Of a stretch of DNA of 64,000 nucleotides, positions 26,089-34,357 are shown piece after piece; position 1 is the stretch's first letter, and the number at the start of each line of letters is the position of its first letter. Position numbers and translations under genes: made by a program. The notes under the pieces were generated by a model that worked only from the letters and a program-made list of their open reading frames with translations, was not told where the DNA came from and ran no database searches. Source of the stretch: UBA7803 sp036381275 (GTDB lineage: Bacteria; Pseudomonadota; Gammaproteobacteria; Pseudomonadales; Azotimanducaceae); NCBI GenBank assembly GCA_036381275.1, contig DASVDC010000082.1, forward strand, positions 1 to 64,000. The letters run 5' to 3'.

Positions 26089-27035
26089 TGGTGCCGCACC
26101 CGTGGGTCGAGCCAACCGTAGGTCAGGTCGACGAGCAGATTGATCAGCAGGATGCCGACGCCGGTCACCAGGAACACGCCGGAGATCACCGGGTAGTCGC
26201 GCTGGAACACGGCCTCGAGCAGCAGCAGGCCCATGCCCGGTACCACGAAGATCTGCTCGAGGATCACGGCCCCTCCGATCAGCAGCGGCGCCTGCAGGCC
26301 GATGAGCGTCACCACCGGGATCAAGCCGTTCCGCAGCGCGTGCCGCAGCACCACCGTGCGCTCCTTGAGCCCCTTCGCGCGGGCCGTGCGGATGTAGTCC
26401 TGGCGCAGCACCTCGAGCATCATGGTGCGGGTCATGCGCATGGTCACCGCCGACAGCGCCAGTCCGAGCAGGATGGCCGGAACCAGCATATGGCTGAGAT
26501 TGGCCAGCGGATCCTCGAAGAACGGCGTGTATTCGAGCGGGGGCGACCAGCGCCACCACACCGACGGAAACACCATGACCAGCGTCCCCAGCCAGAAGCT
26601 GGGCACCGCCAGCATCAGCAGCGAGAACGAGCGCGCGAGGTAGTCGCCCGCGGTGTCCTGGCGCATCGCCGAGTAGATGCCGATCGGCACCGCCACCGAG
26701 ATGGACACCAGCAGCGCGAGCAGCCCGAGCTCGAACGTGATCGGCAGGGTCTCGCCGAGCTGTGCCACCACCGACGTGTTCTGCCACAGCGAACGTCCGA
26801 GGTCGCCCGTCAACACCCCGCCGAGCCATTCGACGTACTGCTCGTGAAGCGGTTTGTCGAGCCCGAGCGCCGCCTCGATCGCCGCCCGGTCGTGCGTGGT
26901 GGCGATGTCGTTCTGCGCCAGCATCAGGTCGATCACATCGCCGGGAATCAGCCGCATCGAGCCGAACACGATCAGGCTCGCCAGCAGCAGCGTCGGAACG
27001 AACGCCATCAGGCGCCGCAGAACGTATTCACGCAC
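26085..27035 (-). CDS. ABC importer permease (OppB/DppB-like)
   Basis: A 316-aa inner-membrane permease with six predicted membrane segments. It has the N-terminal family motif MREYVLRRLMAFVPTLLLAS and the EAA loop TARAKGLKERTVVLRHALRNGL. The start is GTG at 27033-27035. It is the first gene of the importer and lies 92 nt downstream of the TonB-dependent receptor stop on the same strand, so one transcript could run from the dehydrogenase at 32.9 kb to 21.5 kb. No obvious hairpin lies in the 92-nt gap. Confidence 0.92.
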   Translation of the reverse strand: MREYVLRRLMAFVPTLLLASLIVFGSMRLIPGDVIDLMLAQNDIATTHDRAAIEAALGLDKPLHEQYVEWLGGVLTGDLGRSLWQNTSVVAQLGETLPITFELGLLALLVSISVAVPIGIYSAMRQDTAGDYLARSFSLLMLAVPSFWLGTLVMVFPSVWWRWSPPLEYTPFFEDPLANLSHMLVPAILLGLALSAVTMRMTRTMMLEVLRQDYIRTARAKGLKERTVVLRHALRNGLIPVVTLIGLQAPLLIGGAVILEQIFVVPGMGLLLLEAVFQRDYPVISGVFLVTGVGILLINLLVDLTYGWLDPRVRHQ

Positions 27036-27127
27036 CGGTCCCTGCCCTCGGCATCCTCATCCTCGGCCCCGAGACAGCTCCGGGCCCTCCAGCCGGCGGC
27101 GCGGAGGGCCCGATCAGAGCACGTCGG

Positions 27128-29656
27128 TCAAAGACTATAGCTCGCTCGCAGCGTCACCATGCGCGGCGGCACGGGGAAACCGATCCGGGTTCCGATCTGA
27201 GACGGCGCCTCGAACTCGTAGAAGTAGTCTTCCTCGTCCGTCGCGTTCTGGACGAGCAGCCCCAGACTCCAGCCCACCCCGCTCACCGGACGAAGCGTCG
27301 CGGCCAGGTCCAGATTCGTCCGACTGCCCTGAGCGATCGTGGGATCGCGCGGATTCTCCTGCTCCGCGAAGTACTGGAAGTCGGCCCGCAGCAGCAGCTC
27401 CCGGTTGCCCGGCAGCCCCAGCACGTACCCCAGTCCCAGCGTGCCGCTGAACAGGGGCGCGAAGCGCTTGCCGCTCAGATCCTGCACGCCGGCGCCGGAA
27501 TCGCCGACGAAGTAGTCGCAGCCCGGCTCGCCGAAGGCCTGCTGCGGCACGCTGCAGGCGGCATTGTCGAAGTCGATGTAACGGGCATCCAGCCAGATCA
27601 TCGAGCCGTTGATCTGCAGCCGGTCGGTCGCGAGCCAGGTGCCGTCCAGCTCGAGGCCCTGGGAGCGTGCCTTGCCCGCGTTCTTCACGTCGAATTCGGT
27701 GCCGGTCCAGACGGACGTCTGCAGGTTCTTGAACTCCATCCGGAACAGCGCCGCGTTCAGGTTCGCCCGGCCGTCGAGCAGCCGCAGCTTCGAGCCGAGC
27801 TCGAGGCCGGTCACCGTCTCGTCTTCGAACGTGGGATCGGAATCGGAACCCGTGGCTTGCGAATTGAAGCCGCCGCCCTTGTAGCCGCGGGTGACCTTCG
27901 CGTAGTACATCGCGTTGTCACTCTGGTCGAAGGTCAGCGTCGCCTCGGGCGAAACGTCCTCTTCCTTCACCTCCTGTCCCCGCCCGAAACGGCCGGCGTC
28001 GACGATGTCGTCGATCTGCGTGCACTGACTGACCGCGAAGGCGCAGGTCGTCGCCACCGTGAGGTTGTCTCCCCCGGCCGCCTCGGCGAGCGCAATCAGC
28101 TCGGCGCGCGCCGCGACCGCTTCCGGCGTATCGAGGCTCAGCCCCTCGTTGTCGAGGAAGAACTGGATCACGGCCGGATCGAGCTCGAGAAACTGGTCGT
28201 TGCCGAACTGCGAGAGGAAGTAGCGGTCGTCCGCTTCCTTCTTCTCCCAGGTGTAGCGGACCCCGGCAGTCAGCGACCAACGCTCGGTGAAGCGATACGT
28301 GCCCTGCGCGAAGATCGATGCGTTCGTCGTCTGCTGGTCCAGAAAGCGGAGCTGCCCGCGCCGCCACGCGGAAGCCGGGCCGCCGAAGATGGTCTCGGAG
28401 AAGGGCGTCACGCCGAACCCGAGCAGGAACGGCTCGATGTTGATGTCGGTACGGCGGTCCACGAGAAAATCGTTGCGGAAGGCGTGCACGCCGACCATGT
28501 AGTCGAACTTCTGGCCGAGCTCCGACGCGTAAGTGAGCTCCTGACTGTACTGGTCGAATTCCTGCGAGATGGGTTCGAACAGGAAGTTCGTCGGGCTCCA
28601 GTCGACGTCGCGACCGTCTTCGGACTCGTAGCCGGAGTAGCCCGTGATCGACGTCAGCGTCGCCCCGTTCGGCAGGCCGTACTCGATCTTGATGACCGCG
28701 TTGAGCGCTTCCACGTCCGCGCTCTCGGCCTGTTTCGAGTTGCGCTTCAGGTCACCGTAGACGAAGGTCGGGATGGCGCCCGCCGCGGCGTAGGCTTCGT
28801 AGGTGGGCAACTGGGCCGCCGCCGACACGTCCGCGCCGCTCGCCAGCGGTTTGCCCACCGCAAGCCCGCTGACGTTCGAGATGTTGAACGCCCGCCCCGA
28901 CCGCTCGTACTCCGAATACTCGACCTTCGTCCGGACGGACAACGCATCGGTCGGGGTCCAGAGCAGGGTGGCTCGGGCGATCCAGTCCTTCTCCTGCTCC
29001 TCCTCCTCGCCGGTGAAGTGGTTGCGCATGTAACCATCGTCTTCCGCGTAGCGGAGCGCGAGCCGGCCGGCCAGGGTCTCGGTGATGCCGCCGTTCAGGA
29101 TCGCCTCGTAGCGCTGGCCGTCCACGCTCGGCGTTGCCTCGACGCGAACGTCCGCCCCGAACTCCTGGGTGGGCTCACCCGTCGTGATCACCACCGCCCC
29201 GCTCGTGGTGTTCTTGCCGAACAGCGTCGACTGCGGCCCGCGCAGCACTTCGACCCGGCCGATGTCCAGGAACTGACTGCGGAACTGCCGCTCGCGGCCC
29301 GCGTAGACGCCGTCTATGAACAGCCCGACGGACTGATCGAAGCCGAAGTTCAATCCGGCGCCGAAGCCGCGCACGCTGATGCCGGTCTGCTCGCCGCCTT
29401 CCTGGATCGACAGACCCGGAACGTATCGGGAGAGTTGGTCGAGGTTCTGAATCGCGAGCTCACGGATGGTCTCCCCGGTGACCACCCCCACCGAAACCGG
29501 CACATCCTGCAGACTCTGCTCGCGGCGCTGGGCCGTGACGATCACTTCCTCGAGAAGCCGGCTGTCCGGTGCGGCGGCGAGCGCCCACTGAGGCGTGACC
29601 AGCGTACCCGCCGCGATACCGAGCCAGCCGAGCCAGCGCCTGTCGTTCCCTTTCAT
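27128..29656 (-). CDS. TonB-dependent outer-membrane receptor
   Basis: An 842-aa TonB-dependent transporter. The signal peptide (about residues 1-28) is followed by a TonB-box-like EEVIVTAQRRE, the plug domain (QDVPVSVGVVTGETI, VSVRGFGAGLNFG, RVEVLRGPQSTLFGKNTTSGAVVI) and a 22-strand barrel ending in RMVTLRASYSL with the terminal aromatic-hydrophobic pattern. The ATG at 29654-29656 gives a normal signal peptide; the upstream in-frame codons are intergenic. The plug and barrel look like the IroN/FyuA-like 'VTAQRRE' group common in sphingomonads and steroid or polymer degraders, not like a clear siderophore receptor. It lies downstream of the PVA-type enzymes on the same strand. Confidence 0.93.
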   Translation of the reverse strand: MKGNDRRWLGWLGIAAGTLVTPQWALAAAPDSRLLEEVIVTAQRREQSLQDVPVSVGVVTGETIRELAIQNLDQLSRYVPGLSIQEGGEQTGISVRGFGAGLNFGFDQSVGLFIDGVYAGRERQFRSQFLDIGRVEVLRGPQSTLFGKNTTSGAVVITTGEPTQEFGADVRVEATPSVDGQRYEAILNGGITETLAGRLALRYAEDDGYMRNHFTGEEEEQEKDWIARATLLWTPTDALSVRTKVEYSEYERSGRAFNISNVSGLAVGKPLASGADVSAAAQLPTYEAYAAAGAIPTFVYGDLKRNSKQAESADVEALNAVIKIEYGLPNGATLTSITGYSGYESEDGRDVDWSPTNFLFEPISQEFDQYSQELTYASELGQKFDYMVGVHAFRNDFLVDRRTDINIEPFLLGFGVTPFSETIFGGPASAWRRGQLRFLDQQTTNASIFAQGTYRFTERWSLTAGVRYTWEKKEADDRYFLSQFGNDQFLELDPAVIQFFLDNEGLSLDTPEAVAARAELIALAEAAGGDNLTVATTCAFAVSQCTQIDDIVDAGRFGRGQEVKEEDVSPEATLTFDQSDNAMYYAKVTRGYKGGGFNSQATGSDSDPTFEDETVTGLELGSKLRLLDGRANLNAALFRMEFKNLQTSVWTGTEFDVKNAGKARSQGLELDGTWLATDRLQINGSMIWLDARYIDFDNAACSVPQQAFGEPGCDYFVGDSGAGVQDLSGKRFAPLFSGTLGLGYVLGLPGNRELLLRADFQYFAEQENPRDPTIAQGSRTNLDLAATLRPVSGVGWSLGLLVQNATDEEDYFYEFEAPSQIGTRIGFPVPPRMVTLRASYSL

Positions 29657-29730
29657 AGCCTGGAATCCCCCCTGTGACTGAAATGCGAGAACAGTGAGGT
29701 GCCCCCTCGGCGGCAGCCTCGGCCAGATAA

Positions 29731-29751
29731 ATTCAAATTGCAAGTATTTTC
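29731..29751 (-). promoter_or_regulatory. 21-bp element shared with the dehydrogenase promoter (copy A)
   Basis: An AT-rich element 74 nt upstream of the receptor start. It matches 32988-33008 at 16 of 21 positions without gaps and in the same orientation relative to the downstream gene. The shared core on the plus strand is CAAGTATKTTC. It stands out in otherwise GC-rich sequence and may bind the adjacent double-TetR regulator or another activator. Confidence 0.45.
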
Positions 29752-29795
29752 ATGTGCCCACCGATGGATTATGCGCGCCTCCGGGCGGCTTCGGC

Positions 29796-30950
29796 CTAGT
29801 AGTGGTCGACGAAGGTGCCGACCCGGCAGTGGTAGCCTTCGGGCGGCGGCGTGAGCTCGAAATCGGCGGGGTCACTTCCCTTCGGATGCGACGTCAGGGT
29901 GTTCAGTGCCCAGAGGTTGAACTCGTCGCGGTGGATCGAAGGCCAGCGATGGCCATGGGTCGAGGAGCACGCGACGTGAACCACGTTCGGCATGGAGCTG
30001 AAGTAGTTCGCCCCGGCCTGCGTGCTCGGCCGATAGTCGGCGCACAGCCCGATCGGCGGTCCGCAGTCCCACAGGTCCGTCTCCCCGCCCCAGACGGTGA
30101 TCACGATCATCGGCCCCAGACGCTCCGGGAGCGGGTACGGGCCGACCCGGCCCTGGAACACCTTCATCGGATTGGCGGCCACCGCCTCGCGGGCGCCCTC
30201 GAAGCCGAGCGCCGAGCCGTCGTCGGCCGACACGTACCACTCGCCGGACAACGGCATCCCGCCGGCCCAGAACTCCGAGTTGAACGTGAGCACCCGGTTG
30301 GTGACGGTGCCGCCCGCCGAGATGCCGCCGATGTAGAGCCGGTCGGGATCGAGCGGGAACTTCGTGCCGACACACCGCACCATCGCTTCGAAGAACCGGG
30401 AATCCGGCCCGGCGTCCTGCTTCCACTTCTCGCCGGCGGGGCCGGCCGCGCGGCCGTCGTTCCACGGCTTCCAGTTCCAGCCGTCGGATCCGGGGCCGTT
30501 GCACGGGGCGAAACCGACGTCCGGATCCTGATCGGCACACTGGCGAACCGGGCCGATCACCATGTAGCCGTGTTCCGCGAGCTTCGCGTTGTTGCCGGAG
30601 CGCTCGACGAACAGGTTGGCGTTGGCCGACTCCACGGTTCCGGACAGCGATACCCAGACCGGCGCCGGACCGGAGCTCTCCTTCGGCGGCACGACCACGA
30701 ACGCGCGCCGCATCCCGTCGCTCGGAAAATCGGTGTTGAGGCCGGCCTGAACCTCGTAGCCCTCGGGGCAGTACCAGAAGTCGTCGGCAGCGTCGCCGGC
30801 GTGGCCCGGCGCGGCGTACAGGAGAAGGAGACCTGCGACCGACCGTAGGAGCGATCTCCAGATCGCGATCTTCCGCTCGGCCGGGATCGCGAACTGGCGT
30901 TCGCTCCTACGATGGCAATCCGCCGAGCCACACGTTGCTGCTCTCACCAT
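29796..30950 (-). CDS. Secreted serine hydrolase, oxidised-polyvinyl-alcohol-hydrolase-like (PHB-depolymerase type)
   Basis: A 384-aa exported alpha/beta hydrolase. Motifs: nucleophile elbow GGISAGG (Ser211), candidate Asp292 in WGGETDLWDC and candidate His332 or His334 in SSTHGHRWP; numerous cysteines suit a periplasmic protein. The combination with an N-terminal-haem PQQ dehydrogenase is that of the pva loci, in which OPH (EC 3.7.1.7) cleaves beta-diketones made by PVA dehydrogenase. A polyester depolymerase is the alternative. The start is ATG 30948-30950 with AGGGGGG just upstream. Codons about 14-36 derive from a REP (30844-30911), and no in-frame ATG/GTG/TTG occurs between that REP and the export signal's hydrophobic core (AGLLLLYAAPGHAG), so the repeat must be translated. 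Confidence 0.8.
   Translation of the reverse strand: MVRAATCGSADCHRRSERQFAIPAERKIAIWRSLLRSVAGLLLLYAAPGHAGDAADDFWYCPEGYEVQAGLNTDFPSDGMRRAFVVVPPKESSGPAPVWVSLSGTVESANANLFVERSGNNAKLAEHGYMVIGPVRQCADQDPDVGFAPCNGPGSDGWNWKPWNDGRAAGPAGEKWKQDAGPDSRFFEAMVRCVGTKFPLDPDRLYIGGISAGGTVTNRVLTFNSEFWAGGMPLSGEWYVSADDGSALGFEGAREAVAANPMKVFQGRVGPYPLPERLGPMIVITVWGGETDLWDCGPPIGLCADYRPSTQAGANYFSSMPNVVHVACSSTHGHRWPSIHRDEFNLWALNTLTSHPKGSDPADFELTPPPEGYHCRVGTFVDHY
30844..30911. repeat. Second-family REP inside the hydrolase signal-peptide region
   Basis: Exact 11-bp inverted ends CGTAGGAGCGA (30844-30854) and TCGCTCCTACG (30901-30911) bracket internal palindromes (CTCCAGATCGCGATC and GATCGCGAACTGG). The GTAGGAGCGA...GATCGCGA pattern is that of classical pseudomonad REPs and differs from the GTGGGAGCGGCC family elsewhere in the window. 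It is 68 bp long and lies wholly inside the 5' part of the hydrolase coding region. Confidence 0.8.
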
Positions 30951-30969
30951 CGACCCCCCTCTTCCATTG

Positions 30970-32940
30970 TCATTTGCCATCCACCGAATAGGCGATGAGC
31001 ACGTTGCCTTCCGCGTCCGCGAGGTTTTCGCGGCCGGCGCCTTGCCGCCCGGCGTAGCCGGAATGGACGTAGACCATGCCGCCCGCGACGGTCGGCCCGG
31101 CACCGTCCATCACGCCGCCGCGAACGGGCTCACCGAGCACGGAGGTCATGGTGGCACCCCCGGTGTCGTGCTCCCAGATGACCCGCCCCGTCTCGGTGTC
31201 GTAAGCGCGGAAGCGGCCGTTCATCGCACCGGCGAAGACCACGCCCGGGATGACCGTCACGGCCTGGGAGATGGCCGGGTGGCAGAACCGGTTCGTCCAG
31301 CGGCACGGCAGGACGGGCGACGGCGCCTCCCACACGACCGAGCCGTCGGCGATCCGCAGCGCGTACAGACCGGGTCGTCCGCCCTCGCGCACCAGCACGT
31401 CCGAGATGCCGACGTAGACCTTCTCCTCGTCCGCGGCCGGGCCGAACTCGATGCCCCCCAGGGCGCTGCCCGGCGACAGCCGCGTCTTCCAGACGAGCTT
31501 GCCGCCGTCCGCCGGATCGAGCGCCCAGAGAATCCCCGACTTCTGCCCCGCGAGGATGAGCTGCCGGCCGTTCGGCTGGGTGTGGAGAATGGGCGCCGCG
31601 CCCAGCGCGAAGTCCGGACCCACCACCTCGGGACAGTTCGCCGCGCGCGGGCAGCCGATGATGAAGTTGTCGTCCGGCCAGACCTGGTTCTTCCACACCA
31701 CCTCGCCGGTGGCGATGTCGATCGCGATGACCGCATTCGACCCGTCGTGAGGCATGTCGGTGTGGGAGTTGGAGGTGGAGACGTAGACGAGCCCGCGAGC
31801 CGCGTCGATGGTCGGCGCGGACCAGATCGATCCCCCCGCCGGGCCCCACATCTGCTGGCCCTTGGCATTCAGCCGATACGGCAGGTTCGGTTTATCGGTC
31901 GTGTACCGCTTCCACAGGATCTCGCCGTTCACCGCATCGAGCGCGACCAGGGAGCCGATGAATCGGCAGCACTCGTAGTTGTCGTTGGCCGCGAACGCTT
32001 CGTTGCCGGTGGAGATCGGCACCAGCAGCACGCCCTTCCAGAGCGTCGGCGCTCCCGTCATCTGCACGCCGGTGGCATCCTCGATCTGCGTCTTCCAGAT
32101 CAGCTCCCCGGTGGTCGCATCGATCGCCGCCGCGCTCTTCGACCAATCCGAGTAGTACACCGCGTGGGTGGCGCCGGATCCTTCCGGCAACGGTCCGACG
32201 GACACGCTCGAGCGCGTCGGCGCCCCCGCGTCGTGACGCCAGTACACGCAGCCGGTTCGCGCATTCAGCAGGTAGACCGCACCGGACATCGACGTGACGT
32301 ACAGGCGCTCGCCGATCACGGTCGCCTGACCGTTCTTCGAGCCCGGATATCTGAACGCCCATTTCACCCGGAGCCGCGGCACGTCCTCGGCGGCGAGGCC
32401 GGGCTCGGTCTGGTAACGGTCGTTGTCCGGATCGGGGCCCCAGCCGTTCCACTGGCTGCGCACGGTGAGATCGATGGGCGGGGGAGGACCGCCGCACTTC
32501 GGTCCATCGAGCGGCAGATCGGCGGAGGAACGGCCCCAGATCGCGGCGATGTCGGGCTCTCCGGCACCCCCCCGGGCCCCTTCGACCGGACTGAGGTAGA
32601 GCGCAACGGACTGCTTCTGTCGATCGCTCAAGCCGCTCGCCATCGGCTCCATCACGCCGTTGACCAGAGAGGCGTAGATGAACGCCGGCGGATTGTTCGC
32701 CAGCACGGAACGAGGGGGCGCGCGATCGACGCCTCGATCGTGACACGAGGCGCAATGCGCCAGGTAGAGCGACTCCCCTTCGGCCGCCGTCGGCAGCGAG
32801 TCCTCGGGTTCGGACGCAGCGACCGTCAGGGGTACATGAAACAGCGCGACGAGGATCGTCGACCTCCAGGCGTGCCAAGCCCGGATCCGTGAAGTCAGAC
32901 CACGGCATCTGCCCGCCGAGCCGAGCACCCCACCCATCAT
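30970..32940 (-). CDS. Quinohaemoprotein dehydrogenase, polyvinyl-alcohol-dehydrogenase (cytochrome)-like
   Basis: A 656-aa periplasmic dehydrogenase. A signal peptide (hydrophobic STILVALFHVPLTVAAS) is followed by a cytochrome c domain with the haem site CASCH (63-67) and a Met ligand candidate in NGVMEPMASGLS, then a PQQ beta-propeller with repeated strands (GAVYLLNARTGCVYWRHDAG, LVALDAVNGEILWK, IAIDIATGEVVWKNQ). An adjacent Cys pair (YECCRF), a feature of PQQ alcohol dehydrogenases, is present. Haem N-terminal to the propeller and a length near 655 aa are the PVA dehydrogenase layout (EC 1.1.2.6); ordinary type II enzymes carry haem at the C-terminus. The start is ATG 32938-32940 with GAGGG upstream. 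It probably oxidises secondary alcohols of a 1,3-diol polymer, feeding the hydrolase 19 nt downstream. Confidence 0.85.
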   Translation of the reverse strand: MMGGVLGSAGRCRGLTSRIRAWHAWRSTILVALFHVPLTVAASEPEDSLPTAAEGESLYLAHCASCHDRGVDRAPPRSVLANNPPAFIYASLVNGVMEPMASGLSDRQKQSVALYLSPVEGARGGAGEPDIAAIWGRSSADLPLDGPKCGGPPPPIDLTVRSQWNGWGPDPDNDRYQTEPGLAAEDVPRLRVKWAFRYPGSKNGQATVIGERLYVTSMSGAVYLLNARTGCVYWRHDAGAPTRSSVSVGPLPEGSGATHAVYYSDWSKSAAAIDATTGELIWKTQIEDATGVQMTGAPTLWKGVLLVPISTGNEAFAANDNYECCRFIGSLVALDAVNGEILWKRYTTDKPNLPYRLNAKGQQMWGPAGGSIWSAPTIDAARGLVYVSTSNSHTDMPHDGSNAVIAIDIATGEVVWKNQVWPDDNFIIGCPRAANCPEVVGPDFALGAAPILHTQPNGRQLILAGQKSGILWALDPADGGKLVWKTRLSPGSALGGIEFGPAADEEKVYVGISDVLVREGGRPGLYALRIADGSVVWEAPSPVLPCRWTNRFCHPAISQAVTVIPGVVFAGAMNGRFRAYDTETGRVIWEHDTGGATMTSVLGEPVRGGVMDGAGPTVAGGMVYVHSGYAGRQGAGRENLADAEGNVLIAYSVDGK

Positions 32941-32987
32941 CGATTCGAACCCTCGCCCCAAGCGCATCGGAAGTGTGCAGGGCTTTT

Positions 32988-33008
32988 GTTCAATTCTCAA
33001 GTATGTTC
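32988..33008 (-). promoter_or_regulatory. 21-bp element shared with the receptor promoter (copy B)
   Basis: This element lies 47 nt upstream of the dehydrogenase start in the 151-bp divergent region shared with the double-TetR regulator. It matches 29731-29751 at 16 of 21 positions, same orientation. Its position between regulator and target makes it a candidate operator. No perfect palindrome is seen within it, which is unusual for a TetR site. Confidence 0.45.
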
Positions 33009-33091
33009 TGATTCTTTCGACCCGATGGATCGGCCACCCCAATTGGGCGGCTGCCTTTACAATCCTCGGACCCGCAAGGGATCGCTTCTCG

Positions 33092-34348
33092 ATGGCTTCA
33101 TCCGGAAAGACCAGGACCCGCTCGGTCAAAAGCCCACGGGTGGCGCAGAAGCGCGACGTCAAGCTCGCCGAGATCGTGGTTGCGGCCACCCGGCTGTTCA
33201 ACCGCCGGGGATTTCTGGCCACCACCATGGAGGAGATCGCTCAGGCCGTCGGGATGAACCCCGCGACGCTGTACCACTACGTGCAGAGCAAGGAGGACCT
33301 GGCCTACCGGGCCTATCTGCGAGGCTGCGAGCGACGGCACTCACAGCTTCAGTTCGCCAACGACCCGAAGCTGGACGGCCTGGGCCGCATCCGCCGCTTC
33401 CTCGAGTGCCTCCGTCAGCCGGACCACCGTCCGGCGATACTGTCCGAGGTCGGCGCGTTGCGGCCCGAGTGGGCCGATCACGTCCGGCGCATTCAGCGCG
33501 GCAACATCGCCATCGTGCAGAGCATGGTGGCCCGCGGCATCCGCGACGGTTCGGTGGCGCCCTCGGATCCGCAGCTCACGGGTATCGGGATACTGAGCGT
33601 CGTCGAGTGGATGGCCTTCTGGTACAACACGCGGCTCCCCTACTCGCTCGACGACGCGATCTCGACGATCGAGGACGTGCTGATCAACGGCGTCACGCCG
33701 CCGGACGCGCAGCCGGTCGAAGTGGCCCCGATCACGCCGGCGTTTCCGCCGCAGCCCGCGCCCAACCCATTCGACCGCGCCGCCATGACGCAGGCAAAGC
33801 TCGAGCAGTTCCTGCGCACCGCAATGGAGTCGTTCAACGCCGTGGGGGTGCACGCCACCTCGATCGACCAATGCGCAGCCAAGCTCAACCTGACGAAGGG
33901 TGCCTTCTACTACTACTTCCGCGACAAGGAGGAGTTGCTCTACCTCTGCTACAAGCGGGCGCTGAGGCACAACTGGCAAGCAGCGGCTCACATCGAAACC
34001 GCCGATCCCGTCGAGCGCGAGCTCCTCTGGCGCCGCTCGCTCTTCGAGCGCCACATCAGCGAATACGGCCCGTTCCCCACCTACCATCACGTGACGTTCC
34101 TGAGGGAGGACCACCGGCGGGAGGTGATGGACGAGCTGATGCGTCAGCAGCAGACGGACGTGAACATCGTGCAGAAAGCCATGGACTCCGGCGTCTACCG
34201 GCCCATGGAGGCGTTCCTGGTCGAGAAGGTCCGTGCCGGCCTGACGAACTGGTTCCCCACCTGGTATTCGCAGGAAGGACGTGCGACCCCCTCCGAGGTG
34301 GCCGACAACCATTCCCGCCTGTTCCTCTACGGATTGAAGCCGAGGTAG
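33092..34348 (+). CDS. Transcriptional regulator with two tandem TetR units
   Basis: A 418-aa protein made of two complete TetR-type halves. The first helix-turn-helix is at about residues 28-75 (AATRLFNRRGFLATTMEEIAQ, MNPATLYHYVQSKEDL). The second is at about residues 238-285 (MESFNAVGVHATSIDQCAAKL, LTKGAFYYYFRDKEELLY). Each is followed by its own ligand-type helical domain, joined by a Pro-rich linker (VAPITPAFPPQPAPNPF). Normal TetR proteins are about 200 aa dimers, so this may act as a covalent pseudo-dimer. I chose the ATG at 33092. It is divergent from the PVA-dehydrogenase-like gene and so is the likely local regulator. It converges with the Smr gene over 9 bp. Confidence 0.88.
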   Translation: MASSGKTRTRSVKSPRVAQKRDVKLAEIVVAATRLFNRRGFLATTMEEIAQAVGMNPATLYHYVQSKEDLAYRAYLRGCERRHSQLQFANDPKLDGLGRIRRFLECLRQPDHRPAILSEVGALRPEWADHVRRIQRGNIAIVQSMVARGIRDGSVAPSDPQLTGIGILSVVEWMAFWYNTRLPYSLDDAISTIEDVLINGVTPPDAQPVEVAPITPAFPPQPAPNPFDRAAMTQAKLEQFLRTAMESFNAVGVHATSIDQCAAKLNLTKGAFYYYFRDKEELLYLCYKRALRHNWQAAAHIETADPVERELLWRRSLFERHISEYGPFPTYHHVTFLREDHRREVMDELMRQQQTDVNIVQKAMDSGVYRPMEAFLVEKVRAGLTNWFPTWYSQEGRATPSEVADNHSRLFLYGLKPR

Positions 34349-34357
34349 CGGCTCGAC

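Noticed and set aside
21467..27035. Assignment of the ABC system as a true oligopeptide or nickel importer
   Set aside because: Family 5 binding proteins also carry sugars, opines and other ligands; the neighbours do not support peptides specifically, so the cargo is left open.
26762..29677. A 971-codon open frame on the plus strand
   Set aside because: It is the antisense of the TonB receptor and permease genes; its translation is Arg/His/Leu-rich without domains, as expected from high-GC codon bias.
30967..32892. A 641-codon plus-strand frame opposite the PQQ dehydrogenase
   Set aside because: The minus-strand product has haem and propeller motifs; the plus-strand translation has none.
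32941..33228. A longer N-terminus for the PQQ dehydrogenase
   Set aside because: It would overlap the TetR gene and place about 95 residues before a good signal peptide. The ATG at 32940 has a ribosome-binding site and gives the family length.
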